From Sphagnum compactum (taxonomy: Eukaryota > Bryophyta > Sphagnopsida > Sphagnales): DNA of 64,000 nt. Position numbers and translations under genes: made by a program. Shown here piece by piece: positions 12,901 to 25,320 of the stretch; position 1 is the stretch's first letter, and every line of letters begins with the position of its first letter. Below the pieces are notes generated by a model. That model was not told the DNA's origin. It searched no databases and saw only the letters and a list, made by a program, of their open reading frames with translations. The stretch is taken from assembly GCA_965153455.1 (NCBI GenBank), contig OZ234494.1:3534001-3598000 (forward strand), read 5' to 3'.

Positions 12901-13430
12901 TTTGCATTTTTTGGGTAGACAGAAGGACAAATTGTAAAGCAAAGATACACTTGTGACACAATAAAATAAATTTCCTTTCAACAAAGGTGTGCCAACAACT
13001 TAGTGCCAACAACTTACAATTAAAGCAAGGAAACTTTTGAGCAAGAAAACAAGCAAAGAAGTAGAAAAAATCAACGATGCATAAACAAAATCAGCTATGG
13101 CAACCATAATCCACAAAGTTATATAGCTTTTAAATGTATTTTAAGTCAAGAAAAGAATAGATTAAAGCCCATCTTGGGCTAATGACGAACAAGGAACATG
13201 TGCCAAAAAAAAAGGGGGAAATCGAAAAGGAACATCGCAAAGTTTTGAAAATTCATTTCGGTCAACTTCTTCCTCAAACTTTGTTTCAAGTTCTTTTGTT
13301 AAATTCAATTCTACCTTGCATGCACCTACAAGGTCAAAAGGCTTAAAACATCCAACCCTTGGATCGTCATGCTAGTTTTATTGCCAAATATCATCTAATT
13401 AAGGTGTTTAGTTTACAACTAACACCTTCA
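9946..13430. other. AT-rich intergenic DNA
   Basis: No gene supported; only short open frames with no recognisable domain. At 12,500-12,760 the phrase TTTCAAAGAAC(T)AG / AGTTGGTT recurs several times in loose form, a decayed low-complexity repeat. Confidence 0.55.
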
Positions 13431-13437
13431 AAATGCA

Positions 13438-14311
13438 ATGAAAATTTCAACAATCAAGAAAATCCTCTCTAATACTGGATTTTATTTGTTGGAATCCCAA
13501 AGATTTGTTGAGCCAACAAACCCACTACTTGGAACCTATTTTTCTCCGTGCACCACCAAGTCAATGCACATTTGCATTTGTCCAAATCAACGTGGGTATA
13601 ACAAAATGAATCAAGTTCTCATTCCACCACCTGGGCCACAACTTTTGCACTATTTTTTGTGGTCTGAAACAAATCCTTGTACTCAAATTTTGAGCCTTAA
13701 ACCTAAACCTTTTTAGCCACCACAAAGGGCATCCTTATATTATAACATTGCACTAGCAAAAACAACAACAAACAAACATCATATTTAGCAACCAACTAAG
13801 ATGTAGTTTCACGCTTTAAATAATTGACCACCGACCACATGTTTTTGAACCTTGGGTCGAGCATCAAAACCAACATATTGTACCCCCTCTTCTTATCAAA
13901 CCCATTGACAAAGGAAAGGAAGGTCAAGAACTTCCAACGTTCGGTGCTTCATGTGAATCATGAATTTTGTTAGTTCTGTACATTTGCCTCTGGATGACCC
14001 ATGCTGTCAGGGACAACCAAATTAACATCATCATGAAACTCACATGCCTTTGTGATGATAAATTGCAATGTATCCCCAAGTAGTTAATGTATGCAACTTT
14101 GATTCAAATCATAGCTAGTCACCATTGGTGACAGTATTTTCACCACCATGTCACAAATTGCCCAAGTTTTTGGAGATGGCACATGACTTTGTAATGCCAT
14201 TGTTTGCCAACTATAACACAATGTAATCGCACTTTGGTAAATCAATGCATCTTGGAAAAGCAAAACATGGCTTGCAAACTTGTAAATTACATTAATGAAC
14301 ACAAAGTTCAA
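13438..14311 (-). pseudogene. hAT-type transposase, C-terminal half, decayed
   Basis: Read on the minus strand with stops and frameshifts ignored, this stretch gives the ordered signature of a plant hAT transposase. It starts with KFASHVLLFQDAL and TMALQSHVPSPKTWAI (14.15-14.29 kb), then an LMLDPRFK motif (about 13.86 kb), and last a WWCTEKNRF...VGLLAQQIFGIPTNK segment (13.46-13.54 kb). The last segment corresponds to the C-terminal hAT dimerisation region. In-frame stops after CIH (14,084) and after the terminal QY prove it is not functional. The other half lies at 17.42-18.17 kb on the same strand. Family assignment rests on remembered motif order, not on a database search. Confidence 0.75.
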
Positions 14312-14379
14312 ATTAAGTCAAATGAGCCACCAAAGACCTTAAATTAAAACAAAGCAACCACTAGAAACTTCAAATTCAA

Positions 14380-15955
14380 TCAAACCTTAACCACAAAGCT
14401 AAAACTAAATCAAATAAGCTGTGAAAATGGTGAGGTTCAATCAAATAGGCCATGACAAAGCTCAAATTCAATTAAAGGAAATATGGTTGAATTGAAATCA
14501 AGTCAAATGACCCACCAGAGCTCAAATTCAATTAAATAAGTTATGGCAGAAGTCAAATTAAAACACCTAAGCCACCACAAACCTCAAATTGATTCAAACC
14601 CTAACCATAGAGTTGAAATTAAATCTACCAAGCCAATACAAAGCCTAAATTAAATAAAATGACTTGTGGCAGAGTTCGATTCAATCAAAGACATAGTGGC
14701 AAAATTCAATTTTAATCAAATGACCAATGGAAGTGCTCAAATAGTTCAAAAAAATCATGGCAGAGCTCAAATTAAATCAAATGATTTGTGGCAAAGCTCA
14801 ACTCAATCAAAGACACTGCCATAGAACTCAAATTAGATCAAATGATTTGTAGCAGACTTCAATTACCTCAAAAACACCATGACAGAGTTTAAATTGAATC
14901 AAATGATTTGTGGCATAATTCAAATTAAATCAAATGACTTGCGGAAAACTTCAATTAGTTCAAAAAAACCATCACAAAGTTGAAATTAAATGAAATGACC
15001 CCTAGTAAACTTCAATCAAATAACAAAAAAACCATGTTAAACCTCATATTAAATCAAATGAATTGTGAAAGAGTTCAATTAAATCAAAGAGATAGTGGCA
15101 GGCTTCAAATTAATCAAATGACCCATGGCAAAGCTCAATTAGCTCAAAGACATTGGCAAACATCAAATTAAATCAAATGATCCATGGAAGAGTTCAATTA
15201 GCTCAAAAACATCATAGCAGAATTGAAATTAAATCAAATGACCTATGGAAGAACTCAATTAAATCAAAAGAAACCATGGTAGGGCTCAAATAAAATCAAA
15301 TGACTCGTGGTAGACATCAATTAGCTCAAAAAACCATGGTAGAATTGAAATTAAATGAAATGACCCATAACAGACTTCAATTAATTAAAAAAACCGTGGG
15401 GGACTTCAAATTAAATCAAATAACTTGTGGCAAACCTCAATTAGTTCAAAAAAATTATGACAGACCTCAAACTAAATCAAATGACCTATGGAAGATCTCA
15501 ATTAAATAAAAATGACCATGATAGAGTTGAAATTAAATCAAATGACCTATGGCAAATATTTATTAGTTCAAATACATCGTGGCAAAGTTGAAATTATATC
15601 AAATGATTCGATGGACCTCAATTAATTCAAAGAAATTGTGGTGGAATTGAAATTAAATTAAATTAAATGACCCTAGGTAGACTTCAATTAAATTAAAAAA
15701 ATTGTGGCAGACCTCAAATTAAATCAAATGACCCATGATAGAGGTCAAATTCAATAAAAAAAATCATGACAAAGTTCAATTCACCTCAAATGACCCACAA
15801 CAAACCTCAATTAGTTCAAAGAAATCGTGGCAAATCTCAAATGAAATAAAATAATCTATGGTTGAAGTAAAATTAAATGAAAGAAACCATGATAGAACTC
15901 AAATTGTATCAAATGACATGTGACAAAACTCAATTGGGAAGGAATAAACTATCAC
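14380..15955. repeat. 60-bp satellite array
   Basis: Roughly 26 diverged copies of a unit near 60 bp. One half carries AATTAAATCAAATGACC(C)ATGG and the other carries a (T)CAATTAGCTCAAA(A)AACCATGGCAGA-type stretch. Two short plus-strand frames (14,980-15,171 and 15,300-15,509) simply translate the repeat (about 20 residues per unit) and are not genes. The array lies inside the gap between the two halves of the hAT transposase. Confidence 0.85.
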
Positions 15956-16129
15956 AATGTAATCATTAGGAGGCATGTTAGAGGTCAGAGGTGGATGTCT
16001 AAAAGATGGTGAAAGATGTTGAACTTCATTCTTAAGCATAAGGAAAAGCTACCGTAGGATGTTATCAACAACATCATCAATGCAGTGGTTGATATGAAGG
16101 AGATTATGAACAAGGCCACCCAAAAAAAT

Positions 16130-17345
16130 CACAGGGTTAAACATGTATTTAAATCAAATGGGTCATTAGACAGACCTAAAATTAACTCAAAAGGTTCCAT
16201 GGAACTTGTAATGAACTCGGGATAATTGGAACCTTTAAAATAGAAAGCTACAATGGTGAAAACATGAAAAAATGAGCTAGTTGCACCAAGGTTAAAGTCC
16301 TTTCCAAAGACTATATTTTCCATGTGGTAATTTTTTATTGGTTTATATTGCATTTTTCACACAAGTTTTTAAACTAAATATCAAATTTGAAGCAAAATAT
16401 GACATATAACATGATAAAAAATCAAATTTTCTTGCATCAAGCCTTACATTATAGTCAAATCTATAACTTTATTTTGAACCATGATTACAAATTCAAAAAT
16501 AGTGTAAAAGGACATTCGAGTATTAAAATCTAAAATGATATATGTATTTTTATTTTGTGAATGTTTTGAACACATGGATCCTTTCTTGTGGATTATATTA
16601 AATTGAAACAATTTGGTGAACATTTGATAAGGGAAAAAGACTTTTGATCCAAAAAAACCACATGTCCACATGCTTTTCTTGAATGTTTTAAACATATAAA
16701 GGGACTTTTGAAGCATGATGAATTTTCATGGAAATTTTGTAATTGCAACTTTAAAAATGTCGCAACCCTAACCTTGGGTTTGCAACCAAAGCAAGGGCTT
16801 GCAAAGGTGCGGGCTGGGAGTCACATTTGAAGTTGAGTCTATTAAGGAGTTCGGGGGTATGTCAGAAAGTATAAAATTTATTTTAAAATAAAACATTTTT
16901 TGGGATATATAATGTTCCCGTGGTGATTTTCAAATTTTCAAAAAACAATTTTTAAGGACTATCCACACATTGCTTGGCTCCTTTTTTCCTACTTTCACTC
17001 ACCAATAAATCAAATGCTCCATGGAACTTGCAATGGGCTTAAAATAACTCGAACCCCTAAATTAGAGAGCATGTATTCAAATCAAATGTGCCATTAAACA
17101 GACCTAAAATGAACTCAAAAGGCTCCATGGAACTTGCAATGAACCCATGATAATTAGAACCTTTGAATCAAAGAGCATGTATTTAAATCAAATGCACCAT
17201 TAGACAAACCTAAAATGAACTCAAAAGGTTCCATGGAACTTGTAATGAGCCTAGGATAACTGGAACCCCTAAACCAGAAAGCTAAAAATAAATCAAATGT
17301 GCCATGGTAGACCTTAAATCAACTAAAAAGAGTCCATGAAAATTG
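16130..17345. repeat. 106-bp repeat family related to the satellite
   Basis: A second unit contains ATGTATTTAAATCAAATG, then TAGACAGACCTAAAAT(G/T)AACTC, then AAAAGG(T/C)TCCATGGAACTTG. One copy starts near 16,140. Consecutive copies start near 17,066 and 17,172 (106 bp apart), and a partial copy near 17,278. The shared AAATCAAATG core suggests common origin with the 60-bp satellite to the left. Confidence 0.7.
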
Positions 17346-17423
17346 ATATGAGCCAAACACACCTTGAAACCTTAAACTAGAAAGCTCAAATTAAATAAAA
17401 TGTGCCACCATAGACTACAAACT

Positions 17424-18170
17424 TCAAATCAATTCAAAACAAACCATGGAAAAATGAAATGAGAGAAGGACAATTTGACAACCAAAACCAAAGAGTTCAA
17501 ATTGAAAAAGAAAAACATGGAGAATTTCTAAGTACTTTGTCTTCATTGAGGTGTTCAATTTGTGGGGGCTAAGGCAAAAATCCATATATGGTTTTTTCCA
17601 CTCTTGCTTCCCCTTGTTGGATTTCTTCAGCCATGTGATATATTTCTGGATGTTAGCTTGGGTAAATTTGATTGGTGCATATTGTAACCCACGAGCCACC
17701 TTGTCACCAGAAGTAGCATATTGATATACCTTTGATAGTGTATGCCCAAAACAATGGCCATCAAATGGCTCAGTTGTGTCAAGATGACCACAAGACACCA
17801 TAACTTTCAAAGCTTGAACATAAGTTTGCAAATTGGGCCCTTTGTCTTTGACAAAGCCCACAATCTTGTGTGTGAGTGCAAACTTGTCAAGGATGTGTTT
17901 GAGCTCCACAACCATAATATCACCACTCATATCATTGGCCTCAAACAAGCCAATGATGATGTGCTTGGGCTCCTAATTGGTGGAGAGGAAATTAACAACC
18001 ATCGCAAAAACATTATGGGCCCCTTTGGACATCCACAAATCGAAAGTGCAGGTGGATGTCAAGCATTTAACCAATGCAAGTTACACATATTCAGTCACGG
18101 TTGTGTTCACTAATGCAAGAAGAATCTCATCAATGAATACCTTTTTCAATGGGAAGCTCACCTTTGGCCA
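17424..18170 (-). pseudogene. hAT-type transposase, N-terminal half, decayed
   Basis: The minus strand encodes, in order, a TFDLWMSKGAHNVFAMVVNF segment, EPKHIIIGLFEANDMSGD, and THKIVGFVKDKGPNLQTYV, followed by a CFGHTLSKVYQYAT and ITWLKKSNKGKQEW region. This is the central part of a plant hAT/BED-type transposase, where the DLWMS and GLFEA motifs belong to the RNase H-like catalytic fold. The part from 17,424 to 17,948 is open. Upstream the reading is broken by a stop just before EPKH and another after a TEYV stretch. Decay is therefore moderate. The protein continues at 14.3 kb after about 3 kb occupied by satellite. Confidence 0.8.
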
Positions 18171-19640
18171 TAATCAAAAAGCTAATTTTTGCAACCAAAT
18201 AGATTCCATTATCCTCAAAGGCAAAAAACCCCTGATCACAAATAACATTACATCTTGCAAAACCTCTCCTAGCTATCATGGTTTTTCAAGAACGGGTTGA
18301 AGAAGCAAAAAATCCTAACATAAAACTTGAACTAACATTTTGTTGTTTCGTTGTTGGTCCGCGATCAAGATTGTTATGACAACAAGCGTGTTGTTCAATT
18401 TTAAACGTCTTAAGCAAATCAACACAATCTTGCTCCACGTGTTGTGTCATGGTAATATGCCATGAGCTTTATTGTAAGAAATAAATCTTTTATAACACCT
18501 TGTGTGTAAGGCCAAAATTTTGGGGTCCATTGTGTCCGCTGTGGCAAATAATGCAACGCATTAATTGACTTCGCTTGAAATTAAAATTTTATTTGTCATT
18601 TAAAATGAAGAAGGCCCAAGCTATTGAAGTCTTTTGGTGAGGTTTCCAAGAAGCTCATTATTTCTTTAAGGATCCCAAAAACACTTTGTGTACTTTAAAG
18701 TGATTCTAGTTAAGGATAATTCTTTTAGAAACAAGTCATTGTAAGTTTGCCATAGTTGCACATGTTGTGATGCCACATTTCCTATGAACAATTGAATAAT
18801 AAAAATGTCAAATAACCTTTCATGAAAAGAATATCACATGGTAGAAATGACCCATCTTGATTATGCTCCTAATCCATTCTTTGAGTTGTACTGCATACAC
18901 ACCCAAAGCTTTACAATAGTCTTTAGAGCAATTTATATCTAAATTCAACAAAAATAACAAGCTTGGTGTTTGTTTTCCATCAACAAACATGCATTATGTT
19001 TTGATCTCATCTGCTTCAAGTTTGATTGTTTGTATTTTACTTCAATGTATTACAACCTTTTTCTTCCCCTACTGAAATTCCGTGTGTTCTTTTTTATGCA
19101 CTTTGAGTTGAAGCCCTTTTTCAAAGACAAGAAAATATGGTTAGAGATATGCACAACTATAGTTAAATTGAATAGTTGTGTTCCCTTACCTTACACCTAC
19201 AACAAATGATTTTGTCAAGAGTATGACAAATGCATTCATGAGCTACGTTACACATGAATGAAATGAACGTCAATGGTGAGGAAAATATGCACCATATAGA
19301 ACAAAGGGGTGTAGCCAAAGAATGTGTAACCCGGTCTGCCATGTATTATGCTCAAGTTCAAGCTTTACTGCTAGCTCAAAGGGTAAGATGACTCACCTGA
19401 GAAGTGACTTATTCGGTGCTGCATCACATTAATAATTACAAATACATCTTTGTAAAAGTCACTCTTGAAAGGTACAAGCCACGCATCCCAAGAGTTGAAG
19501 TCAAGCCCCACAGATGACGGGAGGAAGCAATACCTCAATCTACACAAGTTGAGAAATGCTTTTGGTCAGTAGCTTGAGCTCTACTGCAATTGTTACGTTC
19601 TTTCATAAGACAAATTGACAGGTGATATAAAGCATTGCCC
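18171..19640. other. Intergenic DNA, probably transposon flank
   Basis: Moderately AT-rich sequence with no supportable gene. The right part leads into the GC-richer 3' flank of the thioesterase gene. Confidence 0.5.
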
Positions 19641-20573
19641 CATTTTCTTATACAACAAATCCTAGGATGAAACATGAGCAAACCCTTCTTAAGCTGTGGT
19701 GATGCATACTAACCTGTCTGATGATCTTGCTCAGAGTCCTGGGCTCAAATTCCAACAGCCAACAAACGATGTCTTTGCCTGTCCTTCCATACACAAACCT
19801 CTTTGCAATGTGCCTGTACTCACATGCACCAGATGCTGACATATCCATGTTTACCACAATCCATCAGTCCCTGTTCCTGAATAACAATTGTCAGATAAAT
19901 GGACAACATGGAAGGGAAGAATATTTCACGCTGGTCACAAGTACAAGTCCAACCAGAGATGCTTTTGGGGCCTGTTTCAATCTCCTTTTCCTCCACTGGC
20001 AAGGACATTGACACACCATGCACGAACCACAAGTGTTCAAGTAAGCTTTGTCTGCTACCTACAGAAGCTCCTATCAGCTTCATCAAATACCCACGGGGAC
20101 CATGCATGCCTCCAATATGGTCAAGCAGATCAGATTCTCTATACTGACCAGGGCAAGGAATGTCCAACAGCAGTTTGTCCAGCACTTGATCTAATCTAGT
20201 GCAACTACAAACCAGGACAACAAATGCAAGCAAATACAGCCCATTGTCTAAACAGTAGTAGAACAGCAGACAAGCTTTTATATTGCTGAAATCCACCAGT
20301 AGTGCTCAATCCATGCCTGTGGCCCTTATCAGAAGGTCAAATCCAAAATCCAAGGTGAGACATTGACCAAGTACAGACACCTTGTGTGCTGTTTCTCTGC
20401 ACATCCAGGCTTCACAAACCCTAAACTTTAGAAACTTGTACCTCCTTGACTTATGGGCAAATAATGTTGGTTGGAAATCTCTGAATCTCAAAATTCAAAA
20501 TCGTATCAGGATAGGCTTGACTTCTCTGGCCATAGGCTATTATACCCTACAAAAGCCTGCAAGTAGTCCAGTT
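19641..20573 (-). other. 3' flank or 3' UTR of the FATB gene
   Basis: Higher GC than the DNA to the left, similar to the neighbouring exons and introns. The minus strand contains a 158-codon open frame (19,820-20,296), but it begins at GTG, not ATG, and shows no recognisable domain. The simplest reading is untranslated 3' sequence or spliced 3' UTR of the thioesterase transcript. Confidence 0.4.
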
Positions 20574-23235
20574 TCAATGTGAGTGTTTGGAATCCCTTAA
20601 TCTCCAGTGTGTTCTACCCCGGAGGATTTCTGCACCATCAACTTGCAACCGCAACAAGTGTGTAAATTGCAAGCATGGAGGTATATGGCTGGTAACATCT
20701 GGAATTGATGTTTGAGATCCAGCTGAGTGAGAGCAGCCTGCTCCATTCACCTCTACTTCACCTTCATTCCCTGGCACTGCAGAAGCAGGACTGCACATTG
20801 ACTGCAGAACATCAGATTGGCTGCACTCTCTTCTGTACTCGAGTGCCATACTTGAAAGTTCATATTTTTCATGAACTGCAACTGGAACACTCTGCATCCC
20901 CAACCACATTCTAAATTAGACTGTAACCACATTATATTGCCTTCATTGCCACTTTTCCTATCAACCAGCCAAACAAAGAAGCAAGTATCCTCCATTGGCA
21001 CGAAAACAATAACTCAAATAACAGAGAACCTTAAAATGCCCCAAACATCAGGTAGAAAGAGCAATTAATCTTGCCAAGTGCTACTGAAGAGAGCTACCTG
21101 GACATCTTCTGGCTTCATGAACTGAGATACTTAGGTAAGCCACATATGAAGGAACATATATACCCTTTATTGGACTATTGAGAAACAGGCTAAGACAAGA
21201 TTACCTCCATCACCCATCCAACATATTTCACATTGTTGACATGTTGATTCATGTCCAAATCACTGCGTCTTGGCTGCAACAAGAGGGTCATGTGGAGTAA
21301 GATTACAGAGATTTTTCTGATGCCACATATGTGCAGCAATCATGAGAATTCTTCTGTTTTTCCAAGCTCTATGAATATGTGCATGAGCATTTAATTCTGG
21401 ATGCCAGGTCCAAGAGAGGAACACTTACGGTCAGTCCATACTGCACAAACTGGGCAGTATCATCAAGTCTATCTATTTTCTGTGTCACGGTGTTTTTGTC
21501 CTTCATGGAGAATCTTTCGAGATGGAAAGGAGAAATCTCAGCTCGAACTTCATCAGGCATCTTTGAAAGCCTCCTTGTGTTTTGATTCATTGTCACCCAC
21601 GTGCTGCAAGGCAATAAGATTCAGAGATTTCCTTTTGCAATCTGAACCAATCTCAAATTGTTGCACATTGAAGATAGAATAAGCATATGGGGAGGATGAA
21701 GCTTGCACCTTGTGGCACGGGAAATGATCTGCCCTGTTTTGTAATTGCGCACAAGCCAGTCACGTCTCATCCCATTCTTGCCTGATGCGGCTACCCATGT
21801 ATCCACCTCCACCACATCCCCCCTGTCAAGTACCAAGGGCTTTGTAAGATATTACTGGTATCACAGGTGACAAAAGTGCAACTACAGTTTGGACTAAACA
21901 AAGACCCATCCGTCCAACTTCCTAAATCTGACAGTGTGCAAAAACCTTGATAGAATGATCTGCAGATATGTCCCATGGGTAGTCTTTGATCTGCAGAAGA
22001 CAAGCATCAAAGACTAACCATCATGCACTTGTCAGGCTGCCTCTCAGCTAAACCTCACACAGGTGAAGACTTAATCGGCTGAACACTGCAAAATCACCAA
22101 CTTACCAAGCAGGGTAGGCATCAACTTCAATACGCATACAAGTAACAACCCAAATCAGGTCATTACGGATCATTCCATGTGTGGCACCAAATCCATCTCC
22201 AGCCAAACCAGACATCCATACTTGATTCAATGCAGTTTCCTGTTCCAAAACCCATCATGGCACTGTCATGAACAAGAATGCCCAAAAAGGAAGGATGGGT
22301 CTGTAACAAACATTATCACAACAAGACACCCTGGCCCACACTAAGCATTGTCAAGGAAGAGTTGTTCGCAAAGCCCCACTCTACTGAACATTCAAGTCTC
22401 TTCATCAAACCATAACAATTGATTTGAGTTTGTATTGATGATGTTTAGCACTCTGTTCTTTTGTCATCATCAAATTCAATTCTCATCGTTACAATTGAAT
22501 GAGCTTTCTGCTTGAGCTTCTCTCCTACAGAACTGCATTAGGGAAGAATGCTTTTAGGGATCCACTTACTTGCAGGTGATTCATGAATGTGTCAATGGAG
22601 GCAGCCTTATCAAGGCCCACTTCATATGAGCGTATCACAAAAGTTTGACGATACACACGTCTGCCTTCAACAAGCCTTCCCTGTCTAAAAGACTCCGCAG
22701 CTGACAAGTCCATTTTGTCAGCAAGAAGCTGTTCAGACTGCCGCTGCTTGTCTGCTGCCAGTGCAAAGCTAGCAATTGCACCAAGTACGGCATTGAATCC
22801 TGCATGTTTGGAATGGAGTTCTTCAAATGTGGTCGTCTTAGTAGGAGTAGTAGTAGTAGAAGAAGACAGGCTCTTATTGTTACTCATCTCTCCCTGCTGT
22901 GGTTTCTTCTTCTTCGCAGCACCTGGCATGTTAGAACCCTCGTACTGTGTACCATTGACTTCAGCGATCTCGTGAACACTTTGCGTAATTGTAAGCGTCG
23001 TCAATATTGATCTCCTTCTAGCAGGCAATGCAGACAAATCCTTATGTCTCCATTTCAGGGTAATAGACTTTGCAAGATTCTTGACGTTGTTGGATAGCTG
23101 AAGATCCGAGGATTGCGTTGCAGAGAACGAAGTGCTGCAGGGAGGAGCAGTGAATCTGATGATATGCTGGCCTTTTGCTTCTGCTGCTGCGCAGTTTGTC
23201 CTTCCTTTCCCTGTGCTTCTTGCAACTGCTTCCAT
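20574..23235 (-). CDS. FATB: Plastid acyl-ACP thioesterase, FATB type
   Basis: Hydrolyses acyl-ACP in the plastid stroma and releases free (mainly saturated) fatty acids for export. Coding exons (minus): 23,235-22,570; 22,239-22,106; 21,822-21,709; 21,603-21,429; 21,273-21,205; 20,891-20,574. All junctions are GT-AG and keep phase, giving 491 residues against about 410 in Arabidopsis FATB. The extra length is an N-terminal transit region and a long Ser/Cys-rich insert before the end. Residues 1-90 look like a Ser/Thr/Lys-rich transit peptide, and a hydrophobic FNAVLGAIASFALA segment follows. The first hotdog domain starts at RQTFVIRSYEVG. The second carries DLDMNQHVNN with Asp370, Asn372 and His374, and YRREC with Glu408-Cys409, matching the residues implicated in FatB catalysis. 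The terminal HLLRLQ...LRGRTHWR block is typical. The usual Trp of PRWSDLD is Arg here. Start chosen as the first ATG before a transit-like sequence. Confidence 0.93.
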
Positions 23236-23405
23236 TGCACAAAGCGTTGCTGTGCGAGAGGGAGAAAAGAAGCTTTATGGAACTGGCGGGGAATTTTCAG
23301 ATGGCTCCGACGTTTTGCTCGATAGATGTGCTATCCGATGCGCTCTCTCCCGCACAAAAAAAAGTGCGAAGGTCAGATTCGCGTTAGTAGAACGTGATGA
23401 CGGAC

Positions 23406-23659
23406 CTGCAAGACAAAACAGGTCGTCTCGAAGTGAGATGAAAGAATCATCGTTGTGCGATCGCTTCCAATTCACAGCATCTGTTTTCAAGAAAATCCTT
23501 TCGCCCGCCGCTCCTCCTCCTCCTCCCCCGATTCCTCTCCAAACGTAGAAATCGATGCTGTAAATGCTGCGAGACGGAACCGCAATTTCTGCAAACTAGC
23601 TGACTGACCGCTCTGCAACGCAGCAGCAGAGCACAGTGCTTTTGTTTTTGTTTCCGTAC
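23406..23659 (-). other. Candidate 5'-UTR intron of FATB
   Basis: On the minus strand a donor (GAATGCAG|GTACGG, cut at 23,660/23,659) and a U-rich acceptor (TGTTTTGTCTTGCAG|G, ending at 23,406) bracket 254 bases upstream of the FATB ATG. Leader introns are common in plant genes of this kind. There is no transcript evidence, so this is inferred from splice-site quality only. Confidence 0.4.
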
Positions 23660-24051
23660 CTGCATTCAAATCCAAACGCGGCAAGCAACAGCATCATCCG
23701 GCGATCTCCAACGCTTCATCGCTTCAATCCAACTGGCTGAAAAACACCACCAGATCAAACCGGATCTCCTTTTTCTTTCAACCGCCAGACAATGCAGCAG
23801 CAGATCCTGCTCTTCCACTCTACAGATCTAATTTCTGCAGCCCCGCACACACACAAAAGAGCATGAAGAAGAAACCGCAGTAGCAGCAGCAACAGCAGCT
23901 ACTGATGAGTTTCCAAGACACGAAACTCCATCATCCAAGCTCATCGACAACACCTGCCTGCCTGCCTGCAAGCGACTTGTTCTGGTGGCGGACTAAACTT
24001 GCGGTAGGCGAGTTTTTCTTCCACAGCAATAGAACTCGGAGAAGAACCAAA

Positions 24052-24089
<38 letters not shown>

Positions 24090-24899
24090 CTCACTCACAG
24101 GTGGTACTTAACGACTCATGACTGCTTCAACGGAGATGCGGGTCGATGCTCCCAAAGGATGTCCTTGACATTTTAAATCTACAGTTCTCTTCCCGCAAAG
24201 CCGCAGATCGTCACACCAAGCTCCACACGTCATTCCCCGGCGCTTGCTTCTCTCGTCTGCTGTCGTTGTGTCCGCCTCTGACCTCGTCGTCCGCCATCGC
24301 TATCTCCGTCTCTCTCGTTCTCCTTCCCTGAACACACACTCTCTCTCTCTCTCTCTCTCGCTCGCTGTGTGCCTCTACCGATGTCCCTTTCCGCATTGGA
24401 ATCATCCCGCTGTATTAACATTCTGCGGCGAATGAGCACTTTCTGGAGCTCCATTCTAGAATTCTGTCTCCGCTTCCGAATGTAAAAAACTCGGCCCCCT
24501 ACCCAGAACACCATTACGCGGACGATTGTCAGTTCCGCTCCGGAATCATCATTACAGCACAGATGCATATAACAGCAACGTGTTGTTAGACTTCTGTTTC
24601 CATTTCCCATTATAAAAAAGTATAATCGTTCCCGTCCAGAAAGCATTCTGCGGTTTTGAAAGCTGGCAGTAGCACGTTCCGCCCAGGAATCATCCATCAG
24701 AACTCAAATTCATTTAAAGGAAATCTTTTTTTTTTTTTTTTCCCGAATTTTCGTTTGGAATTATTATTATTATTATTATTATTTCATTTTTCCTGGGAAG
24801 ATGGGGATGATTTTTTTTTGGGTTTCTGTCCACAGGGAAAGAAGAGGGCAGATTCAACGAACAGAATACCGGCACATCGTCATTCATTGGATGAACCCT

Positions 24900-24932
<33 letters not shown>

Positions 24933-24949
24933 CTAAGTTGATGTCGTTG

Positions 24950-25085
24950 ATAACCAACCTACCGAGTTGATACCAGGTCCTCGTGACTTGGTAGGTAGTT
25001 GGTACCAGGTCCTGTAACTTGGTAGGTAGTTGACACCAGGTTCTGTGACCTGGTAGGTAGTTGATAATAGGTGGCAAGTCGGTGG
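24950..25085. repeat. About 34-bp tandem repeat
   Basis: Three to four diverged copies of a unit resembling TTGGTACCAGGTCCTGTAAC followed by TTGGTAGGTAG. They directly follow the C30 tract. Noncoding. Confidence 0.65.
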
Positions 25086-25320
25086 ATAGTTAGTTACATG
25101 CAGATGGGTATTGAGTTGGGTAACCGCCGGGGTCTGATTCCGGGTACCAACAACCTGCCAGCCGGTTACTCAATTTTTAATAACCTGCCCAGATGTTCGG
25201 AATTTCATCCGGGTAGGTTATCAATCCTAAAACCCTAAACATGGTTAGGGTAACAAACTAAACATAAACACAGGAGAAACACTGTTTGGAAAACCCTATA
25301 ACCTACCTGGGAAGTATAAC

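Noticed and set aside
14980-15509. Two small plus-strand frames reading NEMT/LQL repeats
   Set aside because: They translate the 60-bp satellite and are broken by stops within a few units.
19820-20296. 158-codon minus-strand frame beside FATB
   Set aside because: Starts at GTG with no ATG in a useful place and has no recognisable motif; more likely untranslated 3' sequence.
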